Part shown: piece by piece, positions 22,279 to 31,331 of the stretch
Layout: the number at the start of each line of letters is the position of its first letter
Numbering within the stretch: position 1 is the first letter of the stretch
Assembly (NCBI RefSeq): GCF_000718515.1
Contig: NZ_JNZS01000021.1
Span: forward strand, 62,001 to 126,000
DNA from: Micromonospora parva
GTDB taxonomy: Bacteria > Actinomycetota > Actinomycetes > Mycobacteriales > Micromonosporaceae
Reading direction: 5' to 3'
Length of the DNA: 64,000 nucleotides
The notes under the pieces: generated by a model
Database searches by the model: none
What the model was told of the DNA's origin: nothing
Seen by the model: only the letters and a program-made list of their open reading frames with translations
Program-made: the position numbers and the translations under genes

Positions 22279-23021
22279 CCGTCAGAATTCCGATCCGACG
22301 ACTCTGGCCCGAGCCGTCGACGCAGCCACTCGACGACACCGAGCTGACCGCCCTCTACGGCCGCGCCGACCAGCCCCGGCTGCGAGTGAACTTCGTGACC
22401 AGCCTGGACGGTGCGGTCAGCGTGGACGGCTACTCCGCCGGGCTCTCCGGCGAGCCGGACAAGCGGGTGTTCGGCCTGCTGCGGATGGCCTGCGACGCCC
22501 TGGTGGTGGCCGCCGGCACGCTGCGCCACGAGGGATACCGGGCGGTCCGCCTCGACGAACGCCGCCGCGCCTGGCGTCAGGCCAACGGTCTGGCCGCGTA
22601 CCCGACGCTGGTGGTCGTCTCCGGATCGCTGGACCTGGACCCGGCGCAGGCCGCGTTCGCCGACGCACCGACCCGCCCGGTGGTGCTCACCCACGCCGAC
22701 GCCGACCCGCCGCCCGGGCTGACCGACGTCGCCGACGTGCTGCGCTGCGGCACCGGGCGCGTCGACCTGGCCGCCGGCCTCGCCGAGCTGCACGGACGCG
22801 GGCTCACCCAACTGCTCTGCGAGGGCGGCCCACACCTGTTCGGCGCGCTCACCGCCGCCGACCTGGTCGACGAACTGTGCCTCACCGTCTCGCCGCTGCT
22901 CGCCGGGCCCGGCCCCGGCCGGATCACCGCCGGCGACGTCACCGCGCCCCGGCACCTACCGTTGCGGCACGTGCTCGCCACCGAGGACGGCGTCCTGATG
23001 CTCCGCCACGCCCGCCAGTAG
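22275..23021 (+). CDS. RibD C-terminal-type (pyrimidine/dihydrofolate) reductase
   Basis: 248 residues, cytosolic NADPH-dependent reductase of the RibD_C/DHFR-like fold. Visible: RVNFVTSLDGAVSVDG (N-terminal strand and substrate Asp), RVFGLLRMACDALVVAAGTLRHE (the GRxT-like nucleotide loop), LVVVSGSLDLDPA, and LTQLLCEGGPHLFGAL, the conserved EGG cofactor loop. The family reduces the ribityl chain in riboflavin synthesis but includes many proteins of unknown substrate. There is no deaminase domain, so a complete RibD is not present. The ATG at 22275 overlaps the tiny upstream frame. Confidence 0.85.
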   Translation: MTVRIPIRRLWPEPSTQPLDDTELTALYGRADQPRLRVNFVTSLDGAVSVDGYSAGLSGEPDKRVFGLLRMACDALVVAAGTLRHEGYRAVRLDERRRAWRQANGLAAYPTLVVVSGSLDLDPAQAAFADAPTRPVVLTHADADPPPGLTDVADVLRCGTGRVDLAAGLAELHGRGLTQLLCEGGPHLFGALTAADLVDELCLTVSPLLAGPGPGRITAGDVTAPRHLPLRHVLATEDGVLMLRHARQ

Positions 23022-23220
23022 CTCCCTACACCGGCGGCCAGGACTCGCGCGGCACCCGACACGCTCGCGCCCACCTGGTGCGCTCGGTCGAACACCCAGC
23101 GTCATGAGTGTGACGGGGCATGGTGTCGTCCGCCGCGTCGCGTGGCGACCTGTCGTACTCCTCGGGCACTATGCACGTCATGCGCGCCGACCGTGATGCC
23201 CGAGCGACAGGGGTCGCCCG

Positions 23221-24975
23221 ATGACCGACGCCGACCTCGACAGCCCGGGCGAGGCGGTCGGGCGGGTGCTGGGCACCGCCGACGCCACCCCGTTGCAGTT
23301 CTGGACGGCCGTGGCGCCCGGCAGCTACCTGCAGCTCGACGACGTGGTGGTCACCCGACGCGACCTGCCCGACCGCGAGCCGGTGACGATCGCCGGGGTG
23401 GTCACCCAGGTCCGCGCCCGGCACGAGGGCGCCCAGTTCGACTCCGACGTGTTCGCCATCGCCGACGGCACACTGCCGGCGATGGTGCAGGAGGCGGCCG
23501 AAATCACCACCACCCGGGTCGACCCGGAGCTCTACGTGCCGCCCACGCCGGGGGCCGTTGTGCACCGGGCCGAGGGCGACGCGCGGGCGCGCGCGCTGCA
23601 CTTCGACCGGATGGAGCGGCGCATCCCGATGGGCATGGGTCGCGACGGGGTGCCGGTCTACCTCAACGCCGACTTCCTCGACGGCAGCCGGGGCGCGCAC
23701 GTCTCCATCTCCGGCATCTCCGGGGTGGCCACCAAGACCAGCTTCGCCACCTTCCTGCTCTACTCGGTGTTCCGCTCCGGGGTGCTGGGCGGCGACGCGG
23801 TCAACGCCAAGGCGCTGATCTTCAACGTCAAGGGTGAGGACCTTCTCTTCCTGGACCACCCCAACACCCGCCTCGACGAGCCCACCCGCGCGGCGTACGC
23901 GAAGCTCGGGTTGAGCGCGGGCGCCTTCCCCGACGTGCGGGTCTACGCCCCACCACGGGTCGGTGACGCGGCCGGCACGCCGGATGTGAGCAGCCGGCTC
24001 ACCGGCGTCGACAGCTTCTACTGGACGCTGAGCGAGTTCTGCACCGACCGCCTGCTGCCGTACGTGTTCGCCGACGCCGACGACGAGCGCCAGCAGTACA
24101 CGATGGTGGTTCACTCGGTGGCCGCGCACCTGGCCCGCTACGCCCAGCCCGCCGACGGCGGGGTGAGCATCGACGGGGTTCGGCTCGGCTCGTACGGCGA
24201 CCTGGTCGACCACATCGTCGACCAGCTCAACGACGACGAGACCCGTTCCGACTGGGCGGGCAGCGCGGTGGGGCTGGGCACCGTCAACGCGTTCGCCCGG
24301 CGGTTGATCGGCAGTAAGAAGGACCTGGCCCGGCTGATCCGTGGTGACCTCGCGGCCCGCCGCCCGCACTCGATCAACACCAGCGAGTCGGCGCAGGTCA
24401 CCGTGGTCGACCTGCACAACCTGCCGGACCGGGCGCAGCGGTTCGTGGTCGGTGTGACGCTGAAGAGCGAGTTCGAGCGCAAGGAGAAGTCCGGCACGGC
24501 CAAGCCGCTGCTGTTCGTGGTCCTCGACGAGCTCAACAAGTACGCCCCCCGGGAGGGCTCCTCCCCCATCAAGGAGGTGCTGCTCGACATCGCCGAGCGG
24601 GGCCGCTCGCTCGGGGTGATCCTGATCGGCGCGCAGCAGACGGCGAGCGAGGTGGAGCGGCGGATCGTCACCAACTCGGCGATCCGGGTGGTCGGCCGGC
24701 TCGACCCGGCCGAGGCGTCCCGCCCGGAATACGGCTTCCTGCCGCCCGCGCAGCGCCAGCGGGCGTTGCTGGCCAAGCCGGGCACCATGTTCGTCAACCA
24801 GCCGGACATTCCGGTTCCGCTCTGCCTGGAGTTTCCGTTCCCGGCCTGGGCCACCCGGGTCTCCGAGGCGGGCCGGGCACCATCGGAGACGCTGCGCTCG
24901 ATCACCCAGTCCGCCGACCCGTTCGCCGTGGTGGGCTCCGGCGGCGGCACCACCGACGACGACATCCCGTTCTAG
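23221..24975 (+). CDS. herA: HerA-like ATPase/helicase of the end-resection cluster
   Basis: 584 residues, cytosolic. N-terminal HerA-type beta barrel (about 20-130; DDVVVTRRDLPDREPVTIAGVVTQV), then a RecA/FtsK-type ATPase core. The phosphate loop is unusual: GISGVATKTS (165-174) instead of GxxGxGKS. Walker B is intact as FVVLDELNKYAP (D436, E437), followed by GRSLGVILIGAQQTASEVERR, the HerA sensor/arginine-finger region. HerA hexamers pump DNA into NurA for 5'-end resection in archaea. The next three genes are sbcD, sbcC and nurA on the same strand. The ATG at 23221 has CAGGGG upstream. Symbol given on context plus fold; sequence is divergent from archaeal HerA. Confidence 0.82.
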   Translation: MTDADLDSPGEAVGRVLGTADATPLQFWTAVAPGSYLQLDDVVVTRRDLPDREPVTIAGVVTQVRARHEGAQFDSDVFAIADGTLPAMVQEAAEITTTRVDPELYVPPTPGAVVHRAEGDARARALHFDRMERRIPMGMGRDGVPVYLNADFLDGSRGAHVSISGISGVATKTSFATFLLYSVFRSGVLGGDAVNAKALIFNVKGEDLLFLDHPNTRLDEPTRAAYAKLGLSAGAFPDVRVYAPPRVGDAAGTPDVSSRLTGVDSFYWTLSEFCTDRLLPYVFADADDERQQYTMVVHSVAAHLARYAQPADGGVSIDGVRLGSYGDLVDHIVDQLNDDETRSDWAGSAVGLGTVNAFARRLIGSKKDLARLIRGDLAARRPHSINTSESAQVTVVDLHNLPDRAQRFVVGVTLKSEFERKEKSGTAKPLLFVVLDELNKYAPREGSSPIKEVLLDIAERGRSLGVILIGAQQTASEVERRIVTNSAIRVVGRLDPAEASRPEYGFLPPAQRQRALLAKPGTMFVNQPDIPVPLCLEFPFPAWATRVSEAGRAPSETLRSITQSADPFAVVGSGGGTTDDDIPF

Positions 24976-24989
24976 GGGGCCGGCAAGCC

Positions 24990-26138
24990 ATGAAGATCCT
25001 GCACACCTCCGACTGGCATGTGGGCAAGGTGCTCAAGGGGCAGTCCCGGGCCGACGAGCACAAGGCGGTGCTGGCCGGGGTGATCGAGATCGCCAATGCC
25101 GAGCGGCCGGATCTGGTGATCGTCGCCGGTGACCTCTACGACACCGCCGCGCCCAGTTCGGAGGCGACCCGCCTGGTCACCCGGGCGTTGACGGCGCTGC
25201 GGCGGACCGGCGCGGACGTGGTGGCGATCGGCGGTAACCACGACAACGGCCCCGCACTGGACGCGCTGCGCCCGTGGGCCGACGCCGCCGGCATCACGCT
25301 GCGCGGCGGGGTACGCGAAAATCCGGACGAGCACATCATCGACGGCACCACCGCCGGTGGCGAGCGGTGGCGGCTGGCCGCGTTGCCGTTCCTGTCCCAG
25401 CGGTACGCGGTGCGCGCGTTGGAGATGTACGAGCTGACCGCCGCGGAGACCAACCAGACGTACGCCGACCACCTGGGCCGGGTGCTGGGGCGACTGACCG
25501 AGGGATTCACCGAGCCGGACCGGGTGCACCTGGTCACCGCGCACCTGACGGTGACCGGCGCGGCCACCGGCGGCGGCGAGCGCGACGCGCACACGGTGCT
25601 GGGTTACGCGGTGCCGGCCACCGTCTTCCCGGCCACCGCGCACTACGTGGCGCTGGGTCACCTGCACCGGGCGCAGCGGGTCGCCGGCCCCTGCCCGGTG
25701 CGATACAGCGGCAGCCCGCTCGCTGTCGACTTCGGGGAGCAGGAGAACGTCCCCTCGGTGACGATTGTCGAGGTGACGGCCAGCACCGCAGCCCGGGTGC
25801 GGGAGGTGCCGGTGACGGCGGCGAGCGCGCTGCGGACGGTGCGCGGCACCCTGGCCCAGCTCGCCGAGATCGAGGCGCCGGACGCGTGGCTGCGGGTGTA
25901 CGTGCGGGAGCAACCGCGTGCCGGCCTGCGCGAGGAGGTCCAGGAGCTGCTCCCCCGGGCCCTGGAGATCCGGATCGACCCGGAGCTGGTGGCCGCGCCG
26001 GGCAGTGGCACGCGCATCGCCCAGCGCTCGGGGCGTTCGCCCCGGGAGTTGTTCGCCGACTACCTGGACAGCCGGGGCCACGCCGACGAGGGTGTCCGGG
26101 AGCTCTTCGACGAGCTTTTCGAGGAGGTCGAGCACTGA
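24990..26138 (+). CDS. sbcD: exonuclease SbcD (Mre11 homologue)
   Basis: 382 residues. Metallophosphoesterase nuclease motifs in order: HTSDWHVGK (D8, H10), VIVAGDLYDTAAP, AIGGNHDNGPAL, LVTAHLTVTGA and YVALGHLHRAQ, giving the two-metal site of Mre11/SbcD. The C-terminal part (about 290-382) is the capping and SbcC-binding region. With SbcC it opens and degrades DNA ends and hairpins. It starts 14 bases after herA, and its TGA overlaps the ATG of sbcC (TGATG), so subunits are made in step. Confidence 0.96.
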   Translation: MKILHTSDWHVGKVLKGQSRADEHKAVLAGVIEIANAERPDLVIVAGDLYDTAAPSSEATRLVTRALTALRRTGADVVAIGGNHDNGPALDALRPWADAAGITLRGGVRENPDEHIIDGTTAGGERWRLAALPFLSQRYAVRALEMYELTAAETNQTYADHLGRVLGRLTEGFTEPDRVHLVTAHLTVTGAATGGGERDAHTVLGYAVPATVFPATAHYVALGHLHRAQRVAGPCPVRYSGSPLAVDFGEQENVPSVTIVEVTASTAARVREVPVTAASALRTVRGTLAQLAEIEAPDAWLRVYVREQPRAGLREEVQELLPRALEIRIDPELVAAPGSGTRIAQRSGRSPRELFADYLDSRGHADEGVRELFDELFEEVEH

Positions 26139-28612
26139 TGCGTCCGATGCGCTTGGACATGGCCGGGTTCACGGTCTTCCGGGACGAGACCACTGTCGAC
26201 TTCACCGACGCCGACTTCTTCGCGCTGATCGGCCCGACCGGTTCCGGTAAGTCCACTGTGTTGGACGCGATCTGCTTCGCCCTGTACGGCATGGTGCCCC
26301 GGTGGGGCGGCGCCCGGGGGTTGGCCAACGCGCTCGCCCCGTCGGCGACCGAGGCGCGGGTGCGGTTGGTCTTCGAGTCCGGCGGTGCCCGGTACGTGGC
26401 GACCCGGGTGGTCCGCCGGGACGGCCGGGGCAACGTGAAGACCGCCAACGCCGGGTTGCAGCTGATGCCGGCCGGCTTCGACGTGACCAAACTGGACACC
26501 GGTCTGAGCCCGGACGACCTCGGCGAGGTGGTGGCCGGCACTCCCGCCGAGATGGAGCAGGCGGTGCTGGAGGCGGTCGGGCTGCCGTACGAGCAGTTCA
26601 CCAGCTGTGTGGTGCTGCCACAGGGGCAGTTCGCCGACTTCCTGCACGCCAAGCCGGCGACGCGGCAGCAGATCCTGGTCAACCTGCTGGGCCTCGGCGT
26701 CTACGAGGACGTGCAGAAGAAGGCGACGGCGCGCGCCGCGCAGGCGGAGGCCCGGTTGGAGGCGGTCGACCAGGTGCTCGCCGGGTTGACCGGCGTGGAC
26801 GACGAGGCGTTGGCCGAGGCCGACGCCCGGGTCGACCGGATGACCGAGCTGGCGGCCGCGGTGGCCGACGCGGTGCCGGAGTTGGCGGCGGCGCGGGTCA
26901 CCGCGCGGGAGGCCGCGGCGGCGCTGACCGCCCTGGACGATGAGCTGACAGTGCTGACGGGGGTGCGGGCGCCGGGTGGGGTGACCGAGGTCGCTCGCGC
27001 GGTCACCGCGGCGCGGGCCGAGGCGGAGGCGGCGGCGACCGGGGTGTCGCTGGCCGAGGAGCGGGAGGAGAAGCTGCGCGGCGAGCTGGCCGCCGCCGGT
27101 GACGAGAGCGCGCTGCGACTGCAACTGCGGGCGTACGACGATCGGGACCGGCTGGCCGGCGAGGCCGACACGGTCCGCGAGGCGGTGCGCACGGCGCACG
27201 ACGAGCACACCACGGCGGTGGCGGCGCTGGTCGACGCCCGCGCGGTCGCCGAGCGGGCCGACGCGGACCTGGAGGCGGCCTTCCGGGCGCACGAGGAGGC
27301 GAAGGCCACCGACCTGGCGGTCAGCCTGCGGGTGCACCTGCATGCGGGGGCAACGTGCCCGGTGTGCGAGCAGCCGGTGGCCGAGGTGCCGGCGGTGCCG
27401 GCCGATTCGGCGGTGGCCGCCGCGACGGCGGCCGGCAAGGCCGCGCGGGCCGCGACCAAGGCCGCGCAGGAGACGGTGCGGCAGCGGGACGCGGCGGCGC
27501 GTGAGCTGGAGCGGCTGCTGGTGCAGGCGCGGGCCCGGCAGGAGCAGCTGGAGGCCCGGCTGGCCGAGCTGGACGGGCAGCTTTCCGGGGCTGCCGAGCC
27601 GGCCGTGCTGCGCCGGGAGTTGGCCGAGCACGCCCGGTTGCGGCGCGCACTGGACGAGGCGGCGACGGCGGTCCGGGCCGGCCGCGAGACCGCTCGCCAG
27701 GCCCGGGCCGCTGTGGATGCCGCCGAGGAGCGGCTGCGGGCGGCGTGGCGGGCCTTCGACACCGCCCGGGACGGGTTGGCCCGGTTCGGTCCCCCGGCGA
27801 CCGACCGGGACGATGTGGCCGCCGCCTGGTCGACGCTGACCGGTTGGGCGACCAGCGAGGCGGACCGCCGCCGCGCCGACCGGGACGGTCGGGCCGCTGC
27901 CGTGGCGGCGGCCGAGTCGGTGGCCGACGGGGTGCAACGGGCCATCGCGGCCATCTTCGCCGACGCCGACGTGCCGGTGGGGGACGATCCGGTGCACGCG
28001 GCGACGGTGGCGGTGGAGCGGGCCGACGCCGACCGGCGGCGGCTGCACGAGCGTCGCGAGCAGGCCGGTGCGTTGCGCGAGCAGCGGGCGGGGCACGAGC
28101 GGGAGGCGCAGGTGGCGCGCGCGCTCGCCGGGCACCTGCGGGCCAACAACTTCGAGCGGTGGTTGCTGGCCGAGGCGTTGGACCTGCTGGTCGACGGTGC
28201 GTCGGGGATTCTGCGGGAGTTGTCCAACGGGCAGTACGAGCTGGTGCACGACAAGGGTGAGTTCGTCGTCGTCGACCACCACGACGCCGGGCTGCGTCGG
28301 GGGGTGCGCACCCTCTCCGGCGGTGAGACGTTCCAGGCGTCGCTGGCGTTGGCGTTGGCGCTCTCCGAACAGTTGGCCGGGATGTCCACCACGGCGGCGA
28401 GCCTGGAGTCGATCGTCCTGGACGAGGGTTTCGGCACCCTCGACGCCGCCACGCTGGACACGGTGGCGGCGACCCTGGAGAACCTGGCGGCCCGGGGCGA
28501 TCGGATGGTCGGCGTGGTCACCCACGTGCCGGCGTTGGCCGAGCGGATCCCGGTCCGCTTCGAGGTGCGCAAGGACGCCCGCTCCGCCCGGGTGGAACGG
28601 ACCGGCCGGTGA
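26138..28612 (+). CDS. sbcC: exonuclease SbcC (Rad50 homologue), SMC-type ATPase
   Basis: 824 residues, slightly short for SbcC. Walker A GPTGSGKS at 32-39, long Ala/Arg/Glu-rich coiled coils (about 180-400 and 415-640) on either side of a CPVC zinc hook (C407, C410), the ABC signature LSGGE (S727) and Walker B SIVLDEGFGTLD (D762, E763). It forms the clamp that brings DNA ends to the SbcD nuclease. The start overlaps the sbcD stop; long frames upstream of it within sbcD are out-of-frame shadows. 55 bases before nurA. Confidence 0.96.
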   Translation: MRPMRLDMAGFTVFRDETTVDFTDADFFALIGPTGSGKSTVLDAICFALYGMVPRWGGARGLANALAPSATEARVRLVFESGGARYVATRVVRRDGRGNVKTANAGLQLMPAGFDVTKLDTGLSPDDLGEVVAGTPAEMEQAVLEAVGLPYEQFTSCVVLPQGQFADFLHAKPATRQQILVNLLGLGVYEDVQKKATARAAQAEARLEAVDQVLAGLTGVDDEALAEADARVDRMTELAAAVADAVPELAAARVTAREAAAALTALDDELTVLTGVRAPGGVTEVARAVTAARAEAEAAATGVSLAEEREEKLRGELAAAGDESALRLQLRAYDDRDRLAGEADTVREAVRTAHDEHTTAVAALVDARAVAERADADLEAAFRAHEEAKATDLAVSLRVHLHAGATCPVCEQPVAEVPAVPADSAVAAATAAGKAARAATKAAQETVRQRDAAARELERLLVQARARQEQLEARLAELDGQLSGAAEPAVLRRELAEHARLRRALDEAATAVRAGRETARQARAAVDAAEERLRAAWRAFDTARDGLARFGPPATDRDDVAAAWSTLTGWATSEADRRRADRDGRAAAVAAAESVADGVQRAIAAIFADADVPVGDDPVHAATVAVERADADRRRLHERREQAGALREQRAGHEREAQVARALAGHLRANNFERWLLAEALDLLVDGASGILRELSNGQYELVHDKGEFVVVDHHDAGLRRGVRTLSGGETFQASLALALALSEQLAGMSTTAASLESIVLDEGFGTLDAATLDTVAATLENLAARGDRMVGVVTHVPALAERIPVRFEVRKDARSARVERTGR

Positions 28613-28667
28613 GCGCGAGGAGTGCCGCGCAGCGGAGCCCCGCAGTCGCGAACGACAGGCGAGCCCG

Positions 28668-29636
28668 GTGAACGTGCGGGGCGACGCAGCGTTCTTCGTC
28701 GACTCGTGGGATCCGGCGTACGGGGCGTCGTTCGAGGCGTCCGCGGCCGGGCCGGCCGCGCCGAGCAGCGCCCAGGTCGACGCGGACGTGGAGCTGCCCG
28801 CCGTGGACTGGCGGGCGATCGGGGTACGCCCCGGGGTGCGCGCACCCGACGTGGTGTTGCTGGTCGACGGGGTGCGTCGGATCGACGCGAGCATCTGGAC
28901 GGCCGAGACCGACGGCGGGTCGTTTCCCGGGTTGGCGGCCTCGTACGCGGCCGGGGTGGTCCGCTGTGACCTGGGCCGGGGTGCGGCGCAGTTGGCGGGC
29001 ACCCAGGTTGGTAGGGGTCTGTTCACCGCGAGCCCGTCGGCGCGGGATGTGGTGGCGGGCGCGATCCGTTACCCGGTGCACCGGGTGGGTGGCACCGGTG
29101 AGTTGGCGAAGCTTCCGGCCGCCGTGCAGGGTCCGCTGACCGCGTTGGAGGTGGCGGTGTCCGACGCGGCCCGGGTCGACGGTGACCTGTTGGTGGTGGA
29201 CGGCCCGTTGCGCAGTCGTCGGCAGTTGCCGCGCACTCTGGGCTACATCAAGACGCAGCACAGTCAGTATCTGGATGCTCGGCTGACCGCCGTGGTGACC
29301 GGGATGGCGTCGGGTGAGCGGTCCCCGGTGTTCCGGCTCGGCACCGCCTGGGGCGGTTGGTCGTGGTATCTGCGGCTGCCGGTGGCGATCGGCGCGCCGT
29401 GGGCGGGCATCGTCCGGGTGGAGTGCTCCGCCGACCTGCCGGTCGAGGCGGCGATCGAGCTGGCCGATCTGTCGTTGGTGACCCTGCCGCGCTTCGCGTC
29501 CACCCCGTACAAGGACCCGCGGGCTCCGCAGAACCTGATCCCGATCGCCGGTCTGGAGCGCCGACTGCGGGCCCTGCTGGGTGATTCCCGGCTGCTGCAC
29601 CGCGCGTTGACCACAGCGGCCCGCGCCGCCCGTTGA
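28668..29636 (+). CDS. nurA: NurA-domain 5'-3' nuclease
   Basis: 322 residues. NurA blocks are visible: VVLLVDGVRRIDASIW (first catalytic Asp, motif I), DLLVVDGPLRSRRQLPR (second Asp, motif III-like), LGYIKTQHSQYL and the closing LIPIAGLERRLRALLGD. In archaea, NurA is a 5'-3' nuclease that works inside the HerA ring and trims ends together with Mre11-Rad50. A GTG at 28668 is the likely start, 55 bases after sbcC. The gene order herA-sbcD-sbcC-nurA is the archaeal one. The NurA call rests on motifs and this context. Confidence 0.82.
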   Translation: MNVRGDAAFFVDSWDPAYGASFEASAAGPAAPSSAQVDADVELPAVDWRAIGVRPGVRAPDVVLLVDGVRRIDASIWTAETDGGSFPGLAASYAAGVVRCDLGRGAAQLAGTQVGRGLFTASPSARDVVAGAIRYPVHRVGGTGELAKLPAAVQGPLTALEVAVSDAARVDGDLLVVDGPLRSRRQLPRTLGYIKTQHSQYLDARLTAVVTGMASGERSPVFRLGTAWGGWSWYLRLPVAIGAPWAGIVRVECSADLPVEAAIELADLSLVTLPRFASTPYKDPRAPQNLIPIAGLERRLRALLGDSRLLHRALTTAARAAR

Positions 29637-29654
29637 ACGCGGATACTGGTTCCG

Positions 29655-30512
29655 ATGGGGCGTAAACGGGCGGCTGAGCGGGTGGTCGAGCAGGTGGACA
29701 CCGGGCTGGCGGAGCTGGTGCCGGATCCGGACCGGGCCGGCTCGTGGACGTTGCTGCTGGATGGCGCGCCGCAGTCGCACGTCGACCTGGCCGACCCCAC
29801 TCACCTGGAGTTCGAGTACGTGCGTCGGCTGGCTGCCGCCGTGGATCTCATCGCGCCGACCGGCGCGCCGCTGCGGGTGCTGCATCTGGGTGGCGGCGCC
29901 CTGACCCTGCCCCGGTACGTCTCCGCCAGCCGGGCGGGGTCGACCCAGCGGGTGTCCGAGGTGGATGGCGCGCTGGTGGAGTTGGTCCGTCGGGCGTTGC
30001 CCTGGCCGTCGGACCCCCGGTTGAAGGTTCGGGTGCAGGACGCCCGGGCGGTGTTGGCGTCGACCCGGGAGGCCAGCTACGACGTGGTGGTCGCCGACGT
30101 GTTCGCCGGGGCGCGTACCCCGGCGCACCTCACGTCGCTGGAGTACGCGGCCGAGGTGGCCCGGGTGCTCCGCCCGGCCGGTTGGTACCTGGCGAACCTG
30201 GCCGACGGCCCCCCGTTGCGGCACGCCCGGGGGCAGGTCGCCACGGTCCGGTCGGTGCTGCCGCAGGCCTGCCTGGTCGGCGACGCGGCGGTGCTGCGCG
30301 GGCGCCGGTACGGCAATCTGGTGCTGGTCGCCGGGCGGTCCCAGCCGCCGGTGCCGGAGTTGACCAGACGGGCCGCCGGTGACTGGTTTCCGGGCCGGGT
30401 GGTGGCCGGCGACGAGCTGGACCGTTTCGTCGGTGGCGCGCAGGTCGTGCGGGACGCCGACGCGACGGGTTCGGATCCGCCACCGCCGGGGTTGTTCTCG
30501 GTACGCCGCTGA
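29655..30512 (+). CDS. spermidine-synthase-like methyltransferase-fold protein
   Basis: 285 residues, cytosolic. Spermidine-synthase family features: HVDLADPTHLEFEYVRRLAAAVD, then LRVLHLGGGALTLPRYV (glycine-rich cofactor loop), QRVSEVDGALVELVRRALPW and YDVVVADVFAGARTP (the acidic catalytic region). True spermidine synthases have GGGDG and YD..I.D motifs; these are partly changed, so polyamine synthesis is not assured. It is an aminopropyl- or methyl-transferase-like protein common in actinomycetes. Starts 19 bases after nurA with ATG at 29655, probably in the same transcript. Confidence 0.75.
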   Translation: MGRKRAAERVVEQVDTGLAELVPDPDRAGSWTLLLDGAPQSHVDLADPTHLEFEYVRRLAAAVDLIAPTGAPLRVLHLGGGALTLPRYVSASRAGSTQRVSEVDGALVELVRRALPWPSDPRLKVRVQDARAVLASTREASYDVVVADVFAGARTPAHLTSLEYAAEVARVLRPAGWYLANLADGPPLRHARGQVATVRSVLPQACLVGDAAVLRGRRYGNLVLVAGRSQPPVPELTRRAAGDWFPGRVVAGDELDRFVGGAQVVRDADATGSDPPPPGLFSVRR

Positions 30513-30546
30513 TCGTCCACCCGACGGGCGGCGCGGAAGTTTTTTC
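30504..30546 (+). terminator. possible terminator after the spermidine-synthase-like gene
   Basis: A 6-base GC stem (CGCCGC 30504-30509 with GCGGCG 30528-30533) and, after a short gap, a run of six T (30540-30545). Stem is short, so only moderately likely. Confidence 0.45.
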
Positions 30547-30770
30547 GCCGTTTGTTGATCCGTTGGGACCGGTGCTGCGTACCACCGGGCGGCCCGCCTC
30601 GTGGGCCGGCGTTGGTCACGGAGATCCCGGAGGTCTGCATGCACGCGGTGGCGGCCGGTTGGCATGGCGACGCGGTCCGCGCTGACTGGTTGTCGGCGCG
30701 ACCCTCGTCACGGTCGACCTCGTCTGCCCGGGGGGTCGACGCGAGAGCGACGTCTCGCCAGAATGGTCCG

Positions 30771-31331
30771 GTGACGCCGCGACCGGCGCCCGGGCGCCAT
30801 CAGGCGACGTCAACCGAGGCCAGCCACTCCGACCAGTTGATCCGTCAGCTCTACGCCGAGCACGCCGGCCCGTTGCTGATGTTCGTCATGCGCCTGACCG
30901 GGGGGGACCGGCAGCGCGCGGAGGACATCGTCCAGGAGACGCTGCTGCGGGCCTGGCGCAACGCGCACCGCCTGGGCACGCAGGGGCAGGGTTCGTTGCG
31001 GCCGTGGTTGGTCACTGTGGCCCGCCGCATCGCCATCGACGAGCACCGCAGCCAGGAGGCCCGGCCGCCGGAGACGTACGACCGGGACCTCACCGCCTTC
31101 GCCGAGGCGGACAGCACGGACCGGGTGCTGCGCACCATGACGGTGGCGGACGCGCTGCGTACGCTCAGTCAGTCGCACCGGGAGATTCTGATCTCGACGT
31201 ACTTCCGGGGGCGGACGGTGCCGGAGGCGGCCGAGGAGTTGGGCCTGCCGCTGGGCACCGCCAAGTCGAGGGTCTACTACGCGCTGCGCGCGCTGCGCAC
31301 GGCTCTGCAGGAGCGGGGGGTGACAGAATGA
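30771..31331 (+). CDS. ECF-type RNA polymerase sigma factor (SigL-like)
   Basis: 186 residues. Region 2: LLMFVMRLTGGDRQRAEDIVQETLLRAWRNAH, with the core-binding and -10 recognition helices; region 4: RTLSQSHREILISTYFRGRTVPEAAEELGLPLGTAKSRV, the -35-reading helix-turn-helix. Closest in layout to SigL-type ECF factors paired with a ZAS anti-sigma. The GTG at 30771 starts near the region 2 boundary; the frame is open upstream but lacks similarity. The stop overlaps the ATG of the anti-sigma gene (ATGA), the usual coupling of such pairs. Confidence 0.93.
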   Translation: MTPRPAPGRHQATSTEASHSDQLIRQLYAEHAGPLLMFVMRLTGGDRQRAEDIVQETLLRAWRNAHRLGTQGQGSLRPWLVTVARRIAIDEHRSQEARPPETYDRDLTAFAEADSTDRVLRTMTVADALRTLSQSHREILISTYFRGRTVPEAAEELGLPLGTAKSRVYYALRALRTALQERGVTE

